64,000 nt of DNA, taken from Halioglobus sp. Lineage in GTDB: Bacteria > Pseudomonadota > Gammaproteobacteria > Pseudomonadales > Halieaceae. The stretch spans positions 186,001 through 250,000 of the forward strand of contig JAQWNG010000025.1 in assembly GCA_029246385.1 (NCBI GenBank). The letters are read 5' to 3'. Shown here piece after piece: positions 1 to 9,574 of this stretch; within the stretch, counting starts at the first letter, position 1; each line of letters opens with the position of its first letter. The position numbers and the translations under genes were made by a program. The notes under the pieces were generated by a model. The model was given only the letters and a program-made list of their open reading frames with translations, had not been told where the DNA came from and did no database searches.

Positions 1-1
1 G

Positions 2-274
2 GCTGGGATTCTCGCTTTATCCACGTTTCTCGCCGAGGGGGAGAACTTGTCTGAAAATAAGGCGTTAGCCAATGACAATATTCCCATTTTGATGTGTCAT
101 GGCAGTCAGGATGCGGTGCTGCCATTATCGTTGGGCCAATCTTCACTGACGCAATTAGAAAACGCTGGTTACGCCGTCGAATGGCAGGAGTACCCTATGG
201 GGCATGAGGTGTGCCTGGAAGAAATACGGGAAATTAGTCGCTGGCTGCAGGCTGTTCTGGGGTCAGTTGGATGA
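2..274 (+). CDS. Carboxylesterase/phospholipase-type alpha/beta hydrolase, C-terminal part
   Basis: The gene enters from the left edge, so the N-terminus and nucleophile serine are outside the window. The reading frame is open from base 2 and matches the C-terminal part of the Abhydrolase_2 family (small cytosolic carboxylesterases of about 220 residues). The visible part has the LALSTFL helix after the missing nucleophile elbow, the CHGSQDAVLP strand-turn with the catalytic Asp, and MGHEV with the catalytic His. A TTG at 47 could be mistaken for a start, but the homologous frame continues upstream of it. Substrate unknown; family call fairly sure. Confidence 0.8.
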   Translation, partial: AGILALSTFLAEGENLSENKALANDNIPILMCHGSQDAVLPLSLGQSSLTQLENAGYAVEWQEYPMGHEVCLEEIREISRWLQAVLGSVG

Positions 275-332
275 CTACTACAGTCAGTGTAGTTTTTTTG
301 TTTCCCCCTATAAATAAAAAAGAGGAAGTAGG

Positions 333-740
333 ATGTCGTCGTTAAAAGAATCATTTTCTTTAAAAAATATCGGCCTAGCCATAGTTTTTCTGTTCTTTAT
401 GCTTGGGGGTATTACTCACTTCACCGATCCTGATTTTTATGTTTCTATCATGCCACCCTACGTTGGATACCATCTTACGATTGTCTACATCAGTGGTGTT
501 TTGGAAATTCTGGGTGCGATAGGCATTCTCATTCCGTCGCTGCGGCAGATGGCGGGAAATGGATTGGTGTTGCTTGTTGTGTGCGTGTCGCCCGCTAACA
601 TCCATATGTGGATGCATCCGGAGCTATTCCCTGACGTACCCGAGACTTTTCTGACCGTTAGGCTGATTCTTCAGGTGGCGCTGATAATATTAATTTGGCG
701 CTGCACGCGCGCTCCAGTGTTGGCAAAGCAGGCCGGTTAG
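333..740 (+). CDS. DoxX-like integral membrane protein
   Basis: A 135-residue protein with four hydrophobic segments (about residues 12-30, 45-67, 72-90 and 105-125), the size and layout of the DoxX/DoxX-like family. GGITHFTDPDFYVSIMP near the first membrane helix and the GxLEILGAIG stretch are typical of that family. The start ATG follows a strong AGAGGAAGTAGG ribosome-binding site. It lies 58 nt after the esterase, so it may be co-transcribed. Members sit in the inner membrane and their function is poorly defined; no specific role is claimed. Confidence 0.8.
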   Translation: MSSLKESFSLKNIGLAIVFLFFMLGGITHFTDPDFYVSIMPPYVGYHLTIVYISGVLEILGAIGILIPSLRQMAGNGLVLLVVCVSPANIHMWMHPELFPDVPETFLTVRLILQVALIILIWRCTRAPVLAKQAG

Positions 741-762
741 AGCAGTTTTTTTTGAGCGACGG

Positions 763-1683
763 TTATCGTAATGGCGCGGAGCGGGCCGCAGAGTCCTCCC
801 CGCCCAGGGCCTCTATATAGCGACGAATCGCACGCCAAGCCGCCTCTGCCTCCGGCACTCCGGCCGTGACTAATCCATGCAAGCCGTGAATCATACCAGG
901 CCAGCCTTCCACTGTGATTTGCACGCCTGAGCGCACCGCGTTGCTGGCCAGCCTCATTGCGCCCTGTCTCACAGTATCGAATTGGCCTATCTGTATGTAC
1001 ATAGGTGGTAATCCGCGCAAATCCGCATTGGCCGGAGACACACGTGGATCGTCAAGCGCGAGCTTGCCTGCAACGTACTCTCGGCCTCGATTGCGTACCC
1101 ATTCGGGCGTCAGAAATGGATCACGACCGACAACCTCTTGTCCTGCTAAAGTTAGGTCGAACCAACCGGTCAGTGATATGAAACACGCTGGCAGCGGCAG
1201 ACCTCTATCGCGCAGCTGCACGAGTAAGCCTGCAGCGAGACTGCCGCCGCATGACTCACCAATCAAAACGATATCGCGCGGGTTCCCGCCCTGTTCAAGC
1301 AGTCCGCAGTAAGCATCAAGGCAGTCATCGGGTGCAGCAGGGTAGGGATGTTCCGGCGCCAGTCGGTAGTCAGGCATTATGACGTTGCAGCCTATCTGTC
1401 GCGCGATAATCTCGGCGTAAAAATGATATTCGTCTAAGCCACTAGAGACGAAAGCGCCACCATGACAGTGAAACGCCGTATATTTTTTGACGATACCTTT
1501 CAAATTGTAACGGCCGCAACGAATGCCACCGTAATGTATAATATCAATTTCAAAATCATCGCTCGTTGGGTGGCCGTGGAAAAGCGTAAACATGTCGCGC
1601 ACTGCCTGAAAGTCGGCAGCAGGGTCGGCAAAGTTTTCGGGGATTGCGCCTATAATTGCCAGCAGCTCTTTACTTTGCGTCAC
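763..1683 (-). CDS. HSL-family alpha/beta hydrolase (esterase)
   Basis: A 306-residue protein of the hormone-sensitive-lipase family of esterases. Seen in order: the oxyanion-hole HGGAF motif near residue 95, the nucleophile elbow GESCGG near residue 143, the acid in IGQFD near residue 235 and the catalytic His in MIHGLHG near residue 265. There is no signal peptide, so it is likely cytosolic. The start is GTG at 1683. It is convergent with the DoxX-like gene (22 nt between stops). Likely hydrolyses short or medium acyl esters; the natural substrate cannot be read from sequence. Confidence 0.88.
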   Translation of the reverse strand: MTQSKELLAIIGAIPENFADPAADFQAVRDMFTLFHGHPTSDDFEIDIIHYGGIRCGRYNLKGIVKKYTAFHCHGGAFVSSGLDEYHFYAEIIARQIGCNVIMPDYRLAPEHPYPAAPDDCLDAYCGLLEQGGNPRDIVLIGESCGGSLAAGLLVQLRDRGLPLPACFISLTGWFDLTLAGQEVVGRDPFLTPEWVRNRGREYVAGKLALDDPRVSPANADLRGLPPMYIQIGQFDTVRQGAMRLASNAVRSGVQITVEGWPGMIHGLHGLVTAGVPEAEAAWRAIRRYIEALGGEDSAARSAPLR

Positions 1684-1850
1684 GGGGTTACTTTACGGTT
1701 AGGCATAATTTAGCTCTTTTGGTGCGAACCCTGCTGCGATGATGCGCGGCATGTCATACTCAACTGGCGCGGCATCGAACCATAGAGTAGTCACAGTGTA
1801 TTGCTACATGAATGAACATTCTCTTGCATCAGTATTAGAGGCGGGAACCA

Positions 1851-2630
1851 ATTAAATTAAAGCTTTCTGAGAATGATATCCATATTTGGCTGACGCGCAA
1901 GTCGCTGATACCGCCAGCGTTGCTAAATGATTACTATTGTTTGATGGATGAGCCTCAGCGCGTCCGCAATCACCGTTTCTCGCAGCAGACATTACGCGAC
2001 TCTGATGTCATTACTCGAGCATTGCAGCGCACGGTTCTGTCTGAATATGAGGACATATCGCCGTCAGAGTGGCGATTTGCACAAGATCCCGCCGGCAAGC
2101 CGTACATTGCAAATTTCAGCACAAGTTTATCTTTTAACTTGAGTCATACTAGAGAGTGGATAGCGTGTGCCGTCGCGCGCCACCCTTTCATAGGCATTGA
2201 TATTGAGCACTGCGAACGCAACTCTGAAATAGTCTTATTGGCTGAACGTTTTTTTTCACGTCAGGAGTGCCAAGCATTGATCAGCCTGCCGGTGGCGCAG
2301 CAAAAGAGTCGATTCTTTGATTACTGGACGCTTAAAGAGGCCTATATCAAAGCTCGTGGAGAAGGCATTGCACTGGGCCTCAACCGTTTTGGTTTTGAGT
2401 TCTCGCCTACAGGCCCAATCGGCCTTTACTGCGATCGTGAGTTGCACGATGATCCGCAACAGTGGCAATTTGGCCTATCATCGAGCCGAGGAGATCATCG
2501 AATGGCCATCGCCATCAAATCGGACTCGTTGCGCGCCAGCTTTAACGTGCAGCACTTTTTTACTATTCCTCATGCGCGTACTGAAGTCTATGAAGGCCCA
2601 CTGGCACTCTCCCTTCGAAAGGGTCGCTAA
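1851..2630 (+). CDS. 4'-phosphopantetheinyl transferase (Sfp type) with apparent ATT start
   Basis: Transfers phosphopantetheine from CoA to a Ser of acyl or peptidyl carrier proteins. Family signatures are visible: FNLSHT near residue 95, GIDIEH for Mg/CoA binding, and FDYWTLKEAYIKARG. Sfp-type enzymes start close to the residues KLSENDIHIWLTRKSLI, which lie in frame upstream of the first conventional start (TTG at 1920). The frame is open back to a TAG at 1836, and the only plausible initiator is ATT at 1851, preceded by a purine-rich GAGGCGGGAA. I therefore place the start at 1851 (259 residues). The alternative is a truncated 236-residue form from 1920 or a damaged ATG. It could serve the ACP at 40088 but is not adjacent to it. 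Confidence 0.8.
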   Translation: MKLKLSENDIHIWLTRKSLIPPALLNDYYCLMDEPQRVRNHRFSQQTLRDSDVITRALQRTVLSEYEDISPSEWRFAQDPAGKPYIANFSTSLSFNLSHTREWIACAVARHPFIGIDIEHCERNSEIVLLAERFFSRQECQALISLPVAQQKSRFFDYWTLKEAYIKARGEGIALGLNRFGFEFSPTGPIGLYCDRELHDDPQQWQFGLSSSRGDHRMAIAIKSDSLRASFNVQHFFTIPHARTEVYEGPLALSLRKGR

Positions 2631-2782
2631 CGACAACAAATATTTTGACTTTACCGTGAGCAAGGGTGTACGGTCACAAACGTATCGGGCCTTCGGATGA
2701 ATGCGAATTTCTGCTTAAAATGGCCACAAAACACATTAAAACCGGTAGCGTCATAACAATAATCAAGTCGGAAAATGCGCCT

Positions 2783-5269
2783 ATGAAAATTAAAATGCAG
2801 CGATCCCTACTTTTGGGTGGGGCCATTCTGTTTAGTCAGATTACTTTTGCGCAGCAACAGGGCCTGGAAGAGGTCATTGTTACAGCAGAGAAACGCGCGA
2901 CTAACGTTCAGGATACCCCTATTGCGGTAAGCGCTTTTACTGGGGAGGAATTGAACAGGGCCTTGATCAGCAAATCATTGGACCTACAGTTCAACGTACC
3001 GAATATGCTGATGAGTAAAGGTAATTTCTCGGGTTCACAAATTTCAATTCGGGGTATCGGTAACCTTGCGGTTGGTTCTGCGTCCGACAGTGGCACTGGT
3101 AATCACTTCGACGGCGTATACCTTAATAACGGCCGAATTTTCGAAATGGAGTTTTACGATGCCGAGCGTATTGAGGTGCTGCGCGGTCCTCAGGGAACAC
3201 TGTATGGCCGCAATACCACAGCAGGCGTCATTAACTTTATCACTAAAAAGCCTGAAGATGAATTTGGTGGCTTTATTGATGTTGAGGCAGGAAATTACGA
3301 CTACTGGAAGGTAAAAGGAGCCATCAATATTCCATTGAACGACGCTTTCTCGCAGCGGTTCTCCATGTTCTATAGTGAGCGCGAGGGATATGTCGATAAC
3401 GAATACGACGGTAACACCATTGATGGTCGCGACATGTATTCGCTGCGCTCGGGAACTCGTTGGTCGAATGACACGACGGATGCGACATTAACCATAAATT
3501 ATTTCAATGAGGACTCAAATCGTATGCGCGGCAGTAATCAAGGCTGTTTGCGGGATCCAGCCGGTATTATAGGGTGTATGCCGACAGCGCTTGCGAACGA
3601 GACGACCAATAGCGCAGCAACGGCAACAGGATTTTTGATCCCGGCGTTCGTTCAGCCGGCCTATCCTGGTCAGCCTTTTCCCGTCGATGATTTTTTGAAC
3701 TCGCCAAAATCCTCTGATCCGCGCAAGCAGTTTCTAGACTTTACCCCGAGTTATGAGGTCAAGGACACCATTGTTGCGTTTGAGGTTAATCACGAGTTTG
3801 GAGACTATAGCCTGACTGCGCTCAGCGGGTATCATAAATCTGATTATGACGCGTCTAATGACTATGACTTCACTGTGGCTTCAGGAATTTGGCCGGTAGA
3901 AGTGACCATGCAGGCCAGCACTGCTGGGCAGATTACCGTAGACCGTCTTTACAATGTTGATCGCTCAACCACAAACCCAGAGCAGTGGAGTCAAGAACTG
4001 CGTCTTGCTTCAGATCTTGCAGGCGATTGGAACTTTATGGTGGGGGGGTTTTACCTTAACTACGAAAGTGATGATCAGTATTATATTTATTCGTCGTCGG
4101 TTGAACTCACCGGTCAGCAGCTTGGAATTGAACCACAATACCGACTGTACCTGAATGAGACTAAGCCCTACGAGTTGGAAACGTATGCAGCGTTCGGAGA
4201 GCTCTATTGGCAAGCCGCAGAGGATATTGAGGTAACGCTAGGTCTGCGATATACGCGAGAAAAAAAGAGTTCCAGTCAACGCACGATCTATCTTGCATTT
4301 TTGGATGACCCGAATTCTGAAAACGGCGGCTACAGTGACTTTAGTGGCAAATGGGACGAGCCCACTGGAAAGATCAACGTCAGTTGGAACGCGACTGATA
4401 CTATTATGGCCTACGCTACTCTCTCGCGAAGCTACAAGAGCGGTGGTTTTAACCCAATATCGTCTGAGTCGCCTCTGCTTAACCCGGCTGTAGGAGGGAA
4501 CCCCGATCTTGCTGAGTTTGATCCAGAGTACATCAATGCGCTGGAGATTGGCTTAAAAAGTCGTTTTCTTTCTAACACGCTGCAGGCAAACATGACGTAC
4601 TTCTACTACGATTACGACGGCTTGCAGGTTGGAGAGATTCAAAATCAGACTGCAGTGAACAGCAATTATGATGCCACCATACAAGGCTTTGAAGGTGAGT
4701 TTATTTGGGCGCCTGACGAACACTGGCGCTTTACCACCAATTTGGCATGGCTCGACTCAGAATTGGACAGTGCAGAAAGCGTTGACCCGGCCAATATCAA
4801 TCGACTGGGCACAGTGGAAAATATTATAACTACGCCCTTTAATAATGAGTACATAGGGCCAGGCTGCCCCTCCGGCACTGCGACGTGTCCTGGGTTGCCT
4901 GTATCCGTGCAGGGTAACTCGCTGCCTAATGCGCCAGATTTCTCTGTCAACCTTGGCGTAGGTTACACTTGGTATTTGGAGAATGGCATGGAGATTGCAG
5001 CCGCGACAAATTATTACTGGCAGGATGACTTCTATACTCGAATCTTCAATGCGCCTAATGACAAGGTTGATGCTTGGGAAGTCTGGAACGCGACCGTCAC
5101 CCTGTATAGCACGGACAAAAGCTGGCTCGTCGAGTTTTGGGGGCTTAATTTAAACGATGATGATCATGTCACCGGTCAATATCTAGGCGATCAAAACGTA
5201 GGATTGGCAACGAATCAGTTTTTGTTAGAGCCGCGCACTTATGGCGTTAGCCTGCGGTACAACTTCTAG
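2783..5269 (+). CDS. TonB-dependent outer-membrane receptor
   Basis: About 828 residues. The ATG at 2783 gives a classic signal peptide (MKIKMQRSLLLGGAILF, cleavage after TFA) followed by the TonB box region EEVIVTAEKR. The plug domain follows (QDTPIAVSAFTGEELN, RGIGN, ERIEVLRGPQGTLYGRN, INFITKKP), then a long barrel ending in the aromatic terminus YGVSLRYNF. This resembles the family found in marine and sphingomonad genomes for uptake of complex organic compounds rather than siderophore-specific receptors. The frame remains open upstream to 2666 but that extension has no signal-peptide logic. The MFS gene follows 18 nt later, suggesting uptake of one substrate across both membranes. Confidence 0.93.
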   Translation: MKIKMQRSLLLGGAILFSQITFAQQQGLEEVIVTAEKRATNVQDTPIAVSAFTGEELNRALISKSLDLQFNVPNMLMSKGNFSGSQISIRGIGNLAVGSASDSGTGNHFDGVYLNNGRIFEMEFYDAERIEVLRGPQGTLYGRNTTAGVINFITKKPEDEFGGFIDVEAGNYDYWKVKGAINIPLNDAFSQRFSMFYSEREGYVDNEYDGNTIDGRDMYSLRSGTRWSNDTTDATLTINYFNEDSNRMRGSNQGCLRDPAGIIGCMPTALANETTNSAATATGFLIPAFVQPAYPGQPFPVDDFLNSPKSSDPRKQFLDFTPSYEVKDTIVAFEVNHEFGDYSLTALSGYHKSDYDASNDYDFTVASGIWPVEVTMQASTAGQITVDRLYNVDRSTTNPEQWSQELRLASDLAGDWNFMVGGFYLNYESDDQYYIYSSSVELTGQQLGIEPQYRLYLNETKPYELETYAAFGELYWQAAEDIEVTLGLRYTREKKSSSQRTIYLAFLDDPNSENGGYSDFSGKWDEPTGKINVSWNATDTIMAYATLSRSYKSGGFNPISSESPLLNPAVGGNPDLAEFDPEYINALEIGLKSRFLSNTLQANMTYFYYDYDGLQVGEIQNQTAVNSNYDATIQGFEGEFIWAPDEHWRFTTNLAWLDSELDSAESVDPANINRLGTVENIITTPFNNEYIGPGCPSGTATCPGLPVSVQGNSLPNAPDFSVNLGVGYTWYLENGMEIAAATNYYWQDDFYTRIFNAPNDKVDAWEVWNATVTLYSTDKSWLVEFWGLNLNDDDHVTGQYLGDQNVGLATNQFLLEPRTYGVSLRYNF

Positions 5270-5287
5270 TTAATTTGATGAGAGTTA

Positions 5288-6511
5288 ATGTTTCGAATTT
5301 TTCTGCCTCCAGATGGGCTGGAGCCTGCTGATAAGAAGCTACTCCTTTTACTGGGGGTAGCCTTTTTTGTTGGTCAGTATGACATGACCATTCTTGGCCT
5401 CGCGCTGCCTGACATTCAGAACAGTTTTGATATCTCAGAGCAAAGGTTGGGAAAAGTCATTGCCATCGCCAAGATAGGCTCTATTCCTGCATTAATTCTT
5501 GCCCTGTTGTCAGACCGTATTGGTCGACGCTCAATGCTGATGTTTACTCTGTTGGGACTCTCCATTGCGACCGGTGCAACAGGGTTTGCGCGCACCACTG
5601 AGGAGTTTATCGCAGCGCAGTTTCTTGCGCGGGTGTTTTCTACAGCAGAGGAAATAATTGCAGTCGTCTACGTGCTGGAACTTCTTCCGGTAATCTATCG
5701 CGGCTGGGGAGTCGGCTTTTTGGCCGCAATGGGCGGTGTAGGCGCAGGGCTGGCGTCGCTGTTATATGGGGCTGTGGAATTTCTGCCGGGCGGGTGGCGG
5801 GCCCTCTATATTATGGCGGCCTTGCCTATCTTATATCTGTCGTGGCTGCGTCGTCTGATGCCCGAATCTACAATGTTTAACCGCTATGCTAAAAGCAACG
5901 AGACGTTGCTATTTTGGCAGCCTTTTGTAGTAGTCCTCAGCTCTCACAGAGGTCAGATGATCGCCATCGGCCTGATTGCTGCAGCATTTTGGTTTCATGT
6001 TTCTGCGACGATGAATTTTATGTCTAAGTACTTGCAGGAGGCACATGATTATAACCCACAAGAAATTAGCTTGCTCTACATCGTAGCCGGTACCTTGGCC
6101 ATTATGGGCAATGTCACTGCGGGGCGAATCTCAGACCGCATTGGAAGGCGACCCACGCTGGCTGCTGGGCTACTAATTAACTGCTTGGCGGTAATAACGT
6201 TTTACAACAGCAGTGGATTACTACTGCCATTGGCCTGGATAGCGCTGCTGTTCAGCTTTTTTGCAGTAGAAGTGATGGTCAACACCATAAGCGGGGAGCT
6301 GTTTCCAACAAGCTGTCGTTCAACGGCGTCGACGTTGCGTATGATCTTTGCTGTAGTTGCGGGGGTGTCCGGTCTTGCGATCGAAGGTAGTCTCTATACG
6401 CTTTTTGGTAGCCACTCCGCGGCACTCTCTATCATGACGCTGACGTCGCTATTGGCGGTGCCCATCGTTGCACTGGTTCTTCGCGAGACATCCGGTACGC
6501 AGTTGAATTAA
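5288..6511 (+). CDS. Major facilitator superfamily transporter
   Basis: A 407-residue protein with 12 predicted membrane helices. The MFS loop motif appears twice, LSDRIGRRS after helix 2 (about residue 75) and GRISDRIGRRP after helix 8 (about residue 285), as expected for the two duplicated halves. It starts at ATG 5288, 18 nt after the TonB receptor stop and therefore likely in the same transcript. This suggests that it imports whatever the receptor admits. Substrate unknown; it is closest in feel to the sugar/aromatic-acid porters. Confidence 0.88.
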   Translation: MFRIFLPPDGLEPADKKLLLLLGVAFFVGQYDMTILGLALPDIQNSFDISEQRLGKVIAIAKIGSIPALILALLSDRIGRRSMLMFTLLGLSIATGATGFARTTEEFIAAQFLARVFSTAEEIIAVVYVLELLPVIYRGWGVGFLAAMGGVGAGLASLLYGAVEFLPGGWRALYIMAALPILYLSWLRRLMPESTMFNRYAKSNETLLFWQPFVVVLSSHRGQMIAIGLIAAAFWFHVSATMNFMSKYLQEAHDYNPQEISLLYIVAGTLAIMGNVTAGRISDRIGRRPTLAAGLLINCLAVITFYNSSGLLLPLAWIALLFSFFAVEVMVNTISGELFPTSCRSTASTLRMIFAVVAGVSGLAIEGSLYTLFGSHSAALSIMTLTSLLAVPIVALVLRETSGTQLN

Positions 6512-6678
6512 AAGCGTCGCTGGCTACTTTCTGTTTCAGGGTAGCTAGAGTGCCTTGAGTAATTGATGCCAAAATAGACTGTAAAATTTGCGGCTCACAC
6601 CCTCACACAGCAGTAGAGGCCTTGTAAATATGGGTCGCGCTTTTACCTGCGATTGTCGCCAGCACGCCTTAAACGCGG

Positions 6679-6981
6679 TCAGTCAATAAAACGGCCAAGC
6701 TGCTGTTCAAAAGCTAGGCTTTGCCTTTTGAGCGACTCATTTTGTTGCAGTAAATCGACCACCATAGAGATGGCAATCCAGTCAATCTCGAGGTCATGGT
6801 GCAGACGTACTGCCTTACGAAGCCAGTGAGCACCGGCGGTGTCGAACATCCAATCAGCGCTGTTATTACCGCCCGCCGGTTGAGCAATCCCGTGATCAAC
6901 AGCCTCAACAATAATCTGCTCTGTGAAACCGCCACACTGACAAAGTTCCCCTACTGAAACCCACATTACTACTTCCGTCAT
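6679..6981 (-). CDS. cbpM: CbpM, modulator of the co-chaperone CbpA
   Basis: A 100-residue MerR-like/CbpM-family protein. In E. coli CbpM binds the J-domain of CbpA and blocks its DnaK-stimulating and DNA-binding activities. The N-terminal WVSVGELCQCGGFTEQ half looks like the winged-helix segment. The C-terminal half (LEIDWIAISMVVDLLQQNESLKRQ) matches the helical region of CbpM. The ATG lies 2 nt after the cbpA stop codon, the standard cbpA-cbpM operon order, which strongly supports the call. Confidence 0.85.
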   Translation of the reverse strand: MTEVVMWVSVGELCQCGGFTEQIIVEAVDHGIAQPAGGNNSADWMFDTAGAHWLRKAVRLHHDLEIDWIAISMVVDLLQQNESLKRQSLAFEQQLGRFID

Positions 6982-6983
6982 CG

Positions 6984-7922
6984 CTAGTTACTCCACTCTT
7001 TTCTCGGGCTGAATGCTGCCTTTTCTGCTAATGACTGCCACAGGGCTTTTACCTCGTCATTGGCCGATGGCGGCATCACTATCTTTAACAGCGCAAACAT
7101 GTCGCCATTGCCAGTCTTTGTTCGCATACCTTTGCCCTTTATGCGCAGCCTTTGACCGGCGCGACTGTTCGCAGCAATTGTTAGGTTTATTTTTCCGGTC
7201 AGAGTTGGAATAGTGACCTTAGCCCCCAGTGCGGCCTCCCATGGGGTCAACGGAACCGTGATTACGAGATTATGCCCCTCAACATCAAACAGCGGATGCG
7301 GCACTAACCGAATATGCAGATAAAGATCTCCATGCGGGGCATCGCCCTGCCCGTAGCCTCCCTGTCCCTTTAGTCGAATACGCTCTCCATCGACAATCCC
7401 TGCCGGTATCTTAACTTTTAAACTCTTTTTAACCTCATTAACTTGACCGGCTTCATAAACGGGAATCAGGTACTCTACGAGTTTAGATGTCTCGGATACC
7501 GCTTCTTCAAGGAATACGGGCATTTCAATTTCTGCATCTTGGCCTCTCGATCCCCTTGACCGTTGCTCCGGTTCGGATCCATTGGCGCCAAACATTGAGT
7601 TAAAAAAGTCAGAAAAATCACTTTCGAAATGTGTCGATTCTGTGCCGTTGAAGCGGTTGTTAGTTTGCCACCCCGGCGGTGGCTCAAATCCGGCATCAGG
7701 CCGGCTGCTATATTCACGCAATTCATCATATTCGGCTCGCCGCTGCGTGTCTTTTAAAACTTCATAGGCCTCTGCAACCTCCTTAAACTTTTCTTCTGCG
7801 TCCGCATCCGGATTCATGTCGGGGTGATATTTTCTCGCCAGCTTGCGGTACGCAGTTTTAATGCTTTTGCTGTCTGAATCCGGAGATACACCAAGAAGCT
7901 GGTAGTAGTCTTTAAAGTCCAT
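6984..7922 (-). CDS. cbpA: CbpA, DnaJ-class co-chaperone / curved-DNA-binding protein
   Basis: A 312-residue J-protein. It has an N-terminal J-domain (residues 1-70: MDFKDYYQLLGV, KTAYRKLARKYHPDMNP with the HPD tripeptide), a Gly/Phe-type linker and two C-terminal beta-barrel substrate domains (GERIRLKGQGGYG and RLRIKGKGM). There is no zinc finger, which separates CbpA from DnaJ. I chose ATG 7922 over 7937 because it has an upstream GAGG and matches the E. coli CbpA N-terminus. It acts with DnaK in the cytosol. Co-directional with cbpM. Confidence 0.92.
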   Translation of the reverse strand: MDFKDYYQLLGVSPDSDSKSIKTAYRKLARKYHPDMNPDADAEEKFKEVAEAYEVLKDTQRRAEYDELREYSSRPDAGFEPPPGWQTNNRFNGTESTHFESDFSDFFNSMFGANGSEPEQRSRGSRGQDAEIEMPVFLEEAVSETSKLVEYLIPVYEAGQVNEVKKSLKVKIPAGIVDGERIRLKGQGGYGQGDAPHGDLYLHIRLVPHPLFDVEGHNLVITVPLTPWEAALGAKVTIPTLTGKINLTIAANSRAGQRLRIKGKGMRTKTGNGDMFALLKIVMPPSANDEVKALWQSLAEKAAFSPRKEWSN

Positions 7923-8269
7923 AAGATCCTCATCCAAAAAGTGATATCAAGCTCCCCCTGGCCATCCGCGTTAGAGAACTTTAGGTCGATCAGTATCCTA
8001 GTGCTCGACGCGCTACTATAAAGACAGGCTGCATCATTTTCTCCAAGGCCTTCTCAGGTCGCACGCGTCCTTATTGTCTCACTACTGCGCATGCTATTTC
8101 CATCATGAAAAGCCAGAAAATAATTTGGAGAAGCTGAATGGACTAGTAGTGCGTACGCGCCCGCGCAAAGCTTAGTTTGATCTAAATGCCCGTTCAGCCT
8201 TACTATGGTCTAATCGAAACGCTAGTCGCCGACTCGTGAGTGTACCTAATACTAAAAAGTAGGGGTTTT
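7923..8269. other. Intergenic region between cbpA and the P450 gene
   Basis: A divergent spacer of about 350 bases without a convincing gene on either strand. It holds the leader of cbpA and a sigma-70-like promoter candidate for the P450 gene (listed separately). A GTG at 8240 could extend the P450 frame but has no ribosome-binding site. No tRNA-like or riboswitch-like fold was recognised by eye. Confidence 0.6.
8177..8206 (+). promoter_or_regulatory. Candidate sigma-70 promoter for the P450 gene
   Basis: TTGATC (8177-8182) and TACTAT (8201-8206) are separated by 18 bases, a workable -35/-10 pair, and lie about 64 nt upstream of the P450 ATG. Seen by eye only; no transcription start data. 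Confidence 0.4.
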
Positions 8270-9523
8270 ATGACCGAGAAATGTCCGTATCAGTTTGACC
8301 TGATGAATCCTAAGACCCATAGCGACAGTCTTCCTTTTGACGCCTTTGCGACATTGCGCCAACAATGCCCCGTGTCTTATCAAAGTGGTGCATCCGAGCA
8401 TGGCGGCGACTTTTGGGCAATCACAAGGCGTGATGACCTTGATTATGTTTCTAAAAATCCAGATAAGTTTTCATCTAGCGTGAATCTCGCGCATCCCCAG
8501 TCGGGTGGTGATGACCCAGAATCATTGGAAATAATGCGGCAGCTTATTATCAATATGGATCCGCCGAATCATGTTAAGTATCGCCGCGTTGTTCGCAATG
8601 CTTTTACTGGTAAAGCGGTAGATGCGCTGGAACCGCTGATGAGGGAGTTTGCAAAAGATATTATCGACAAAGTCGCTGGAAGGGGTGAGTGTGAATTTGT
8701 GTCTGAGGTATCGGCAGAAATGCCGCTGTTTATTATTTGCGCGCTGATGGAAATGCCAGCGCATAAGCGGCAGACCTTTGCCAGACTTGTTGATGTTATG
8801 ATCGGCATGGATGACCCTGAGTTGGATGTCTCTCCCGAAGATGGACAGCTTGCGGCAGCGCAGATCTTTGGAATCGCTATGGAGCTTGCGGCGAATCATA
8901 CGGCCGAACCCAAAGGAGGTACAGTGATCGATGCTTTGCTAAACGGTATTGTTGAAGGTGAGAGCCTTAATGAATTTGAGTTCTGTACGTTTTTTCTGAT
9001 ATTAATTGCCGGGGCTGTTGAAACCACGCGAACTGCAACCAGCCAGGGTATGCGGCTTTTGATAGAACATCCAGAACAGCATCAAATGCTTATCGATGAT
9101 CCATCATTAATTGCGGACGCGGTGGAAGAAATTTTGCGATTCTATCCGCCGTTTATCCACATGCAGCGTACGGCGACAGAAGATATCACTGTAGGTCAAA
9201 TGGATATTAAAAAGGGGGACCTCGTAAAACTATTTTATCCTTCAGTGAACCATGATCCGGAGATTTTTGGCGATGATGCCGAGGCATTTGATATTACGCG
9301 CGCGCAACGAATGCCCGACTTGAAAAATCAGCACCGTACGTTCGGCGTAGGACAGCATTTTTGTATCGGTTCTCATCTGGCCCGCAAAGAGTTGTGTATT
9401 ATGTTTGAAGAGATTGTGCCTCGCCTGCGCAATCCGCAATTGGTGGCCAGACCACATAATCTGGTGTCTAACTTTATTCCTGGCATCAAGACAATGAATA
9501 TTACCTTTGACGCGGTTCGCTAG
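8270..9523 (+). CDS. Cytochrome P450
   Basis: A 417-residue soluble bacterial P450. Diagnostic features: I-helix AGAVETTRT (oxygen-binding groove) near residue 250, EEILRFYPP containing the ExxR motif, and the heme loop FGVGQHFCIG with the thiolate Cys near residue 365. The NMDPPNHVKYRRVVRNAF stretch resembles the CYP125/CYP142-like enzymes that oxidise steroid side chains, but that substrate link is only inference. ATG 8270 follows AGGGG. No ferredoxin or ferredoxin reductase gene is next to it, so electrons must come from elsewhere. Confidence 0.93.
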   Translation: MTEKCPYQFDLMNPKTHSDSLPFDAFATLRQQCPVSYQSGASEHGGDFWAITRRDDLDYVSKNPDKFSSSVNLAHPQSGGDDPESLEIMRQLIINMDPPNHVKYRRVVRNAFTGKAVDALEPLMREFAKDIIDKVAGRGECEFVSEVSAEMPLFIICALMEMPAHKRQTFARLVDVMIGMDDPELDVSPEDGQLAAAQIFGIAMELAANHTAEPKGGTVIDALLNGIVEGESLNEFEFCTFFLILIAGAVETTRTATSQGMRLLIEHPEQHQMLIDDPSLIADAVEEILRFYPPFIHMQRTATEDITVGQMDIKKGDLVKLFYPSVNHDPEIFGDDAEAFDITRAQRMPDLKNQHRTFGVGQHFCIGSHLARKELCIMFEEIVPRLRNPQLVARPHNLVSNFIPGIKTMNITFDAVR

Positions 9524-9574
9524 AGCATTACGATCGTCGACTATAGATAATCAAGGAAAAGAAAGGGGTTATTA

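Noticed and set aside
914-1312. 132-codon plus-strand frame inside the esterase gene
   Set aside because: Antisense to a gene with full catalytic motifs; its own translation is Arg/Ser/Pro-rich with no family features.
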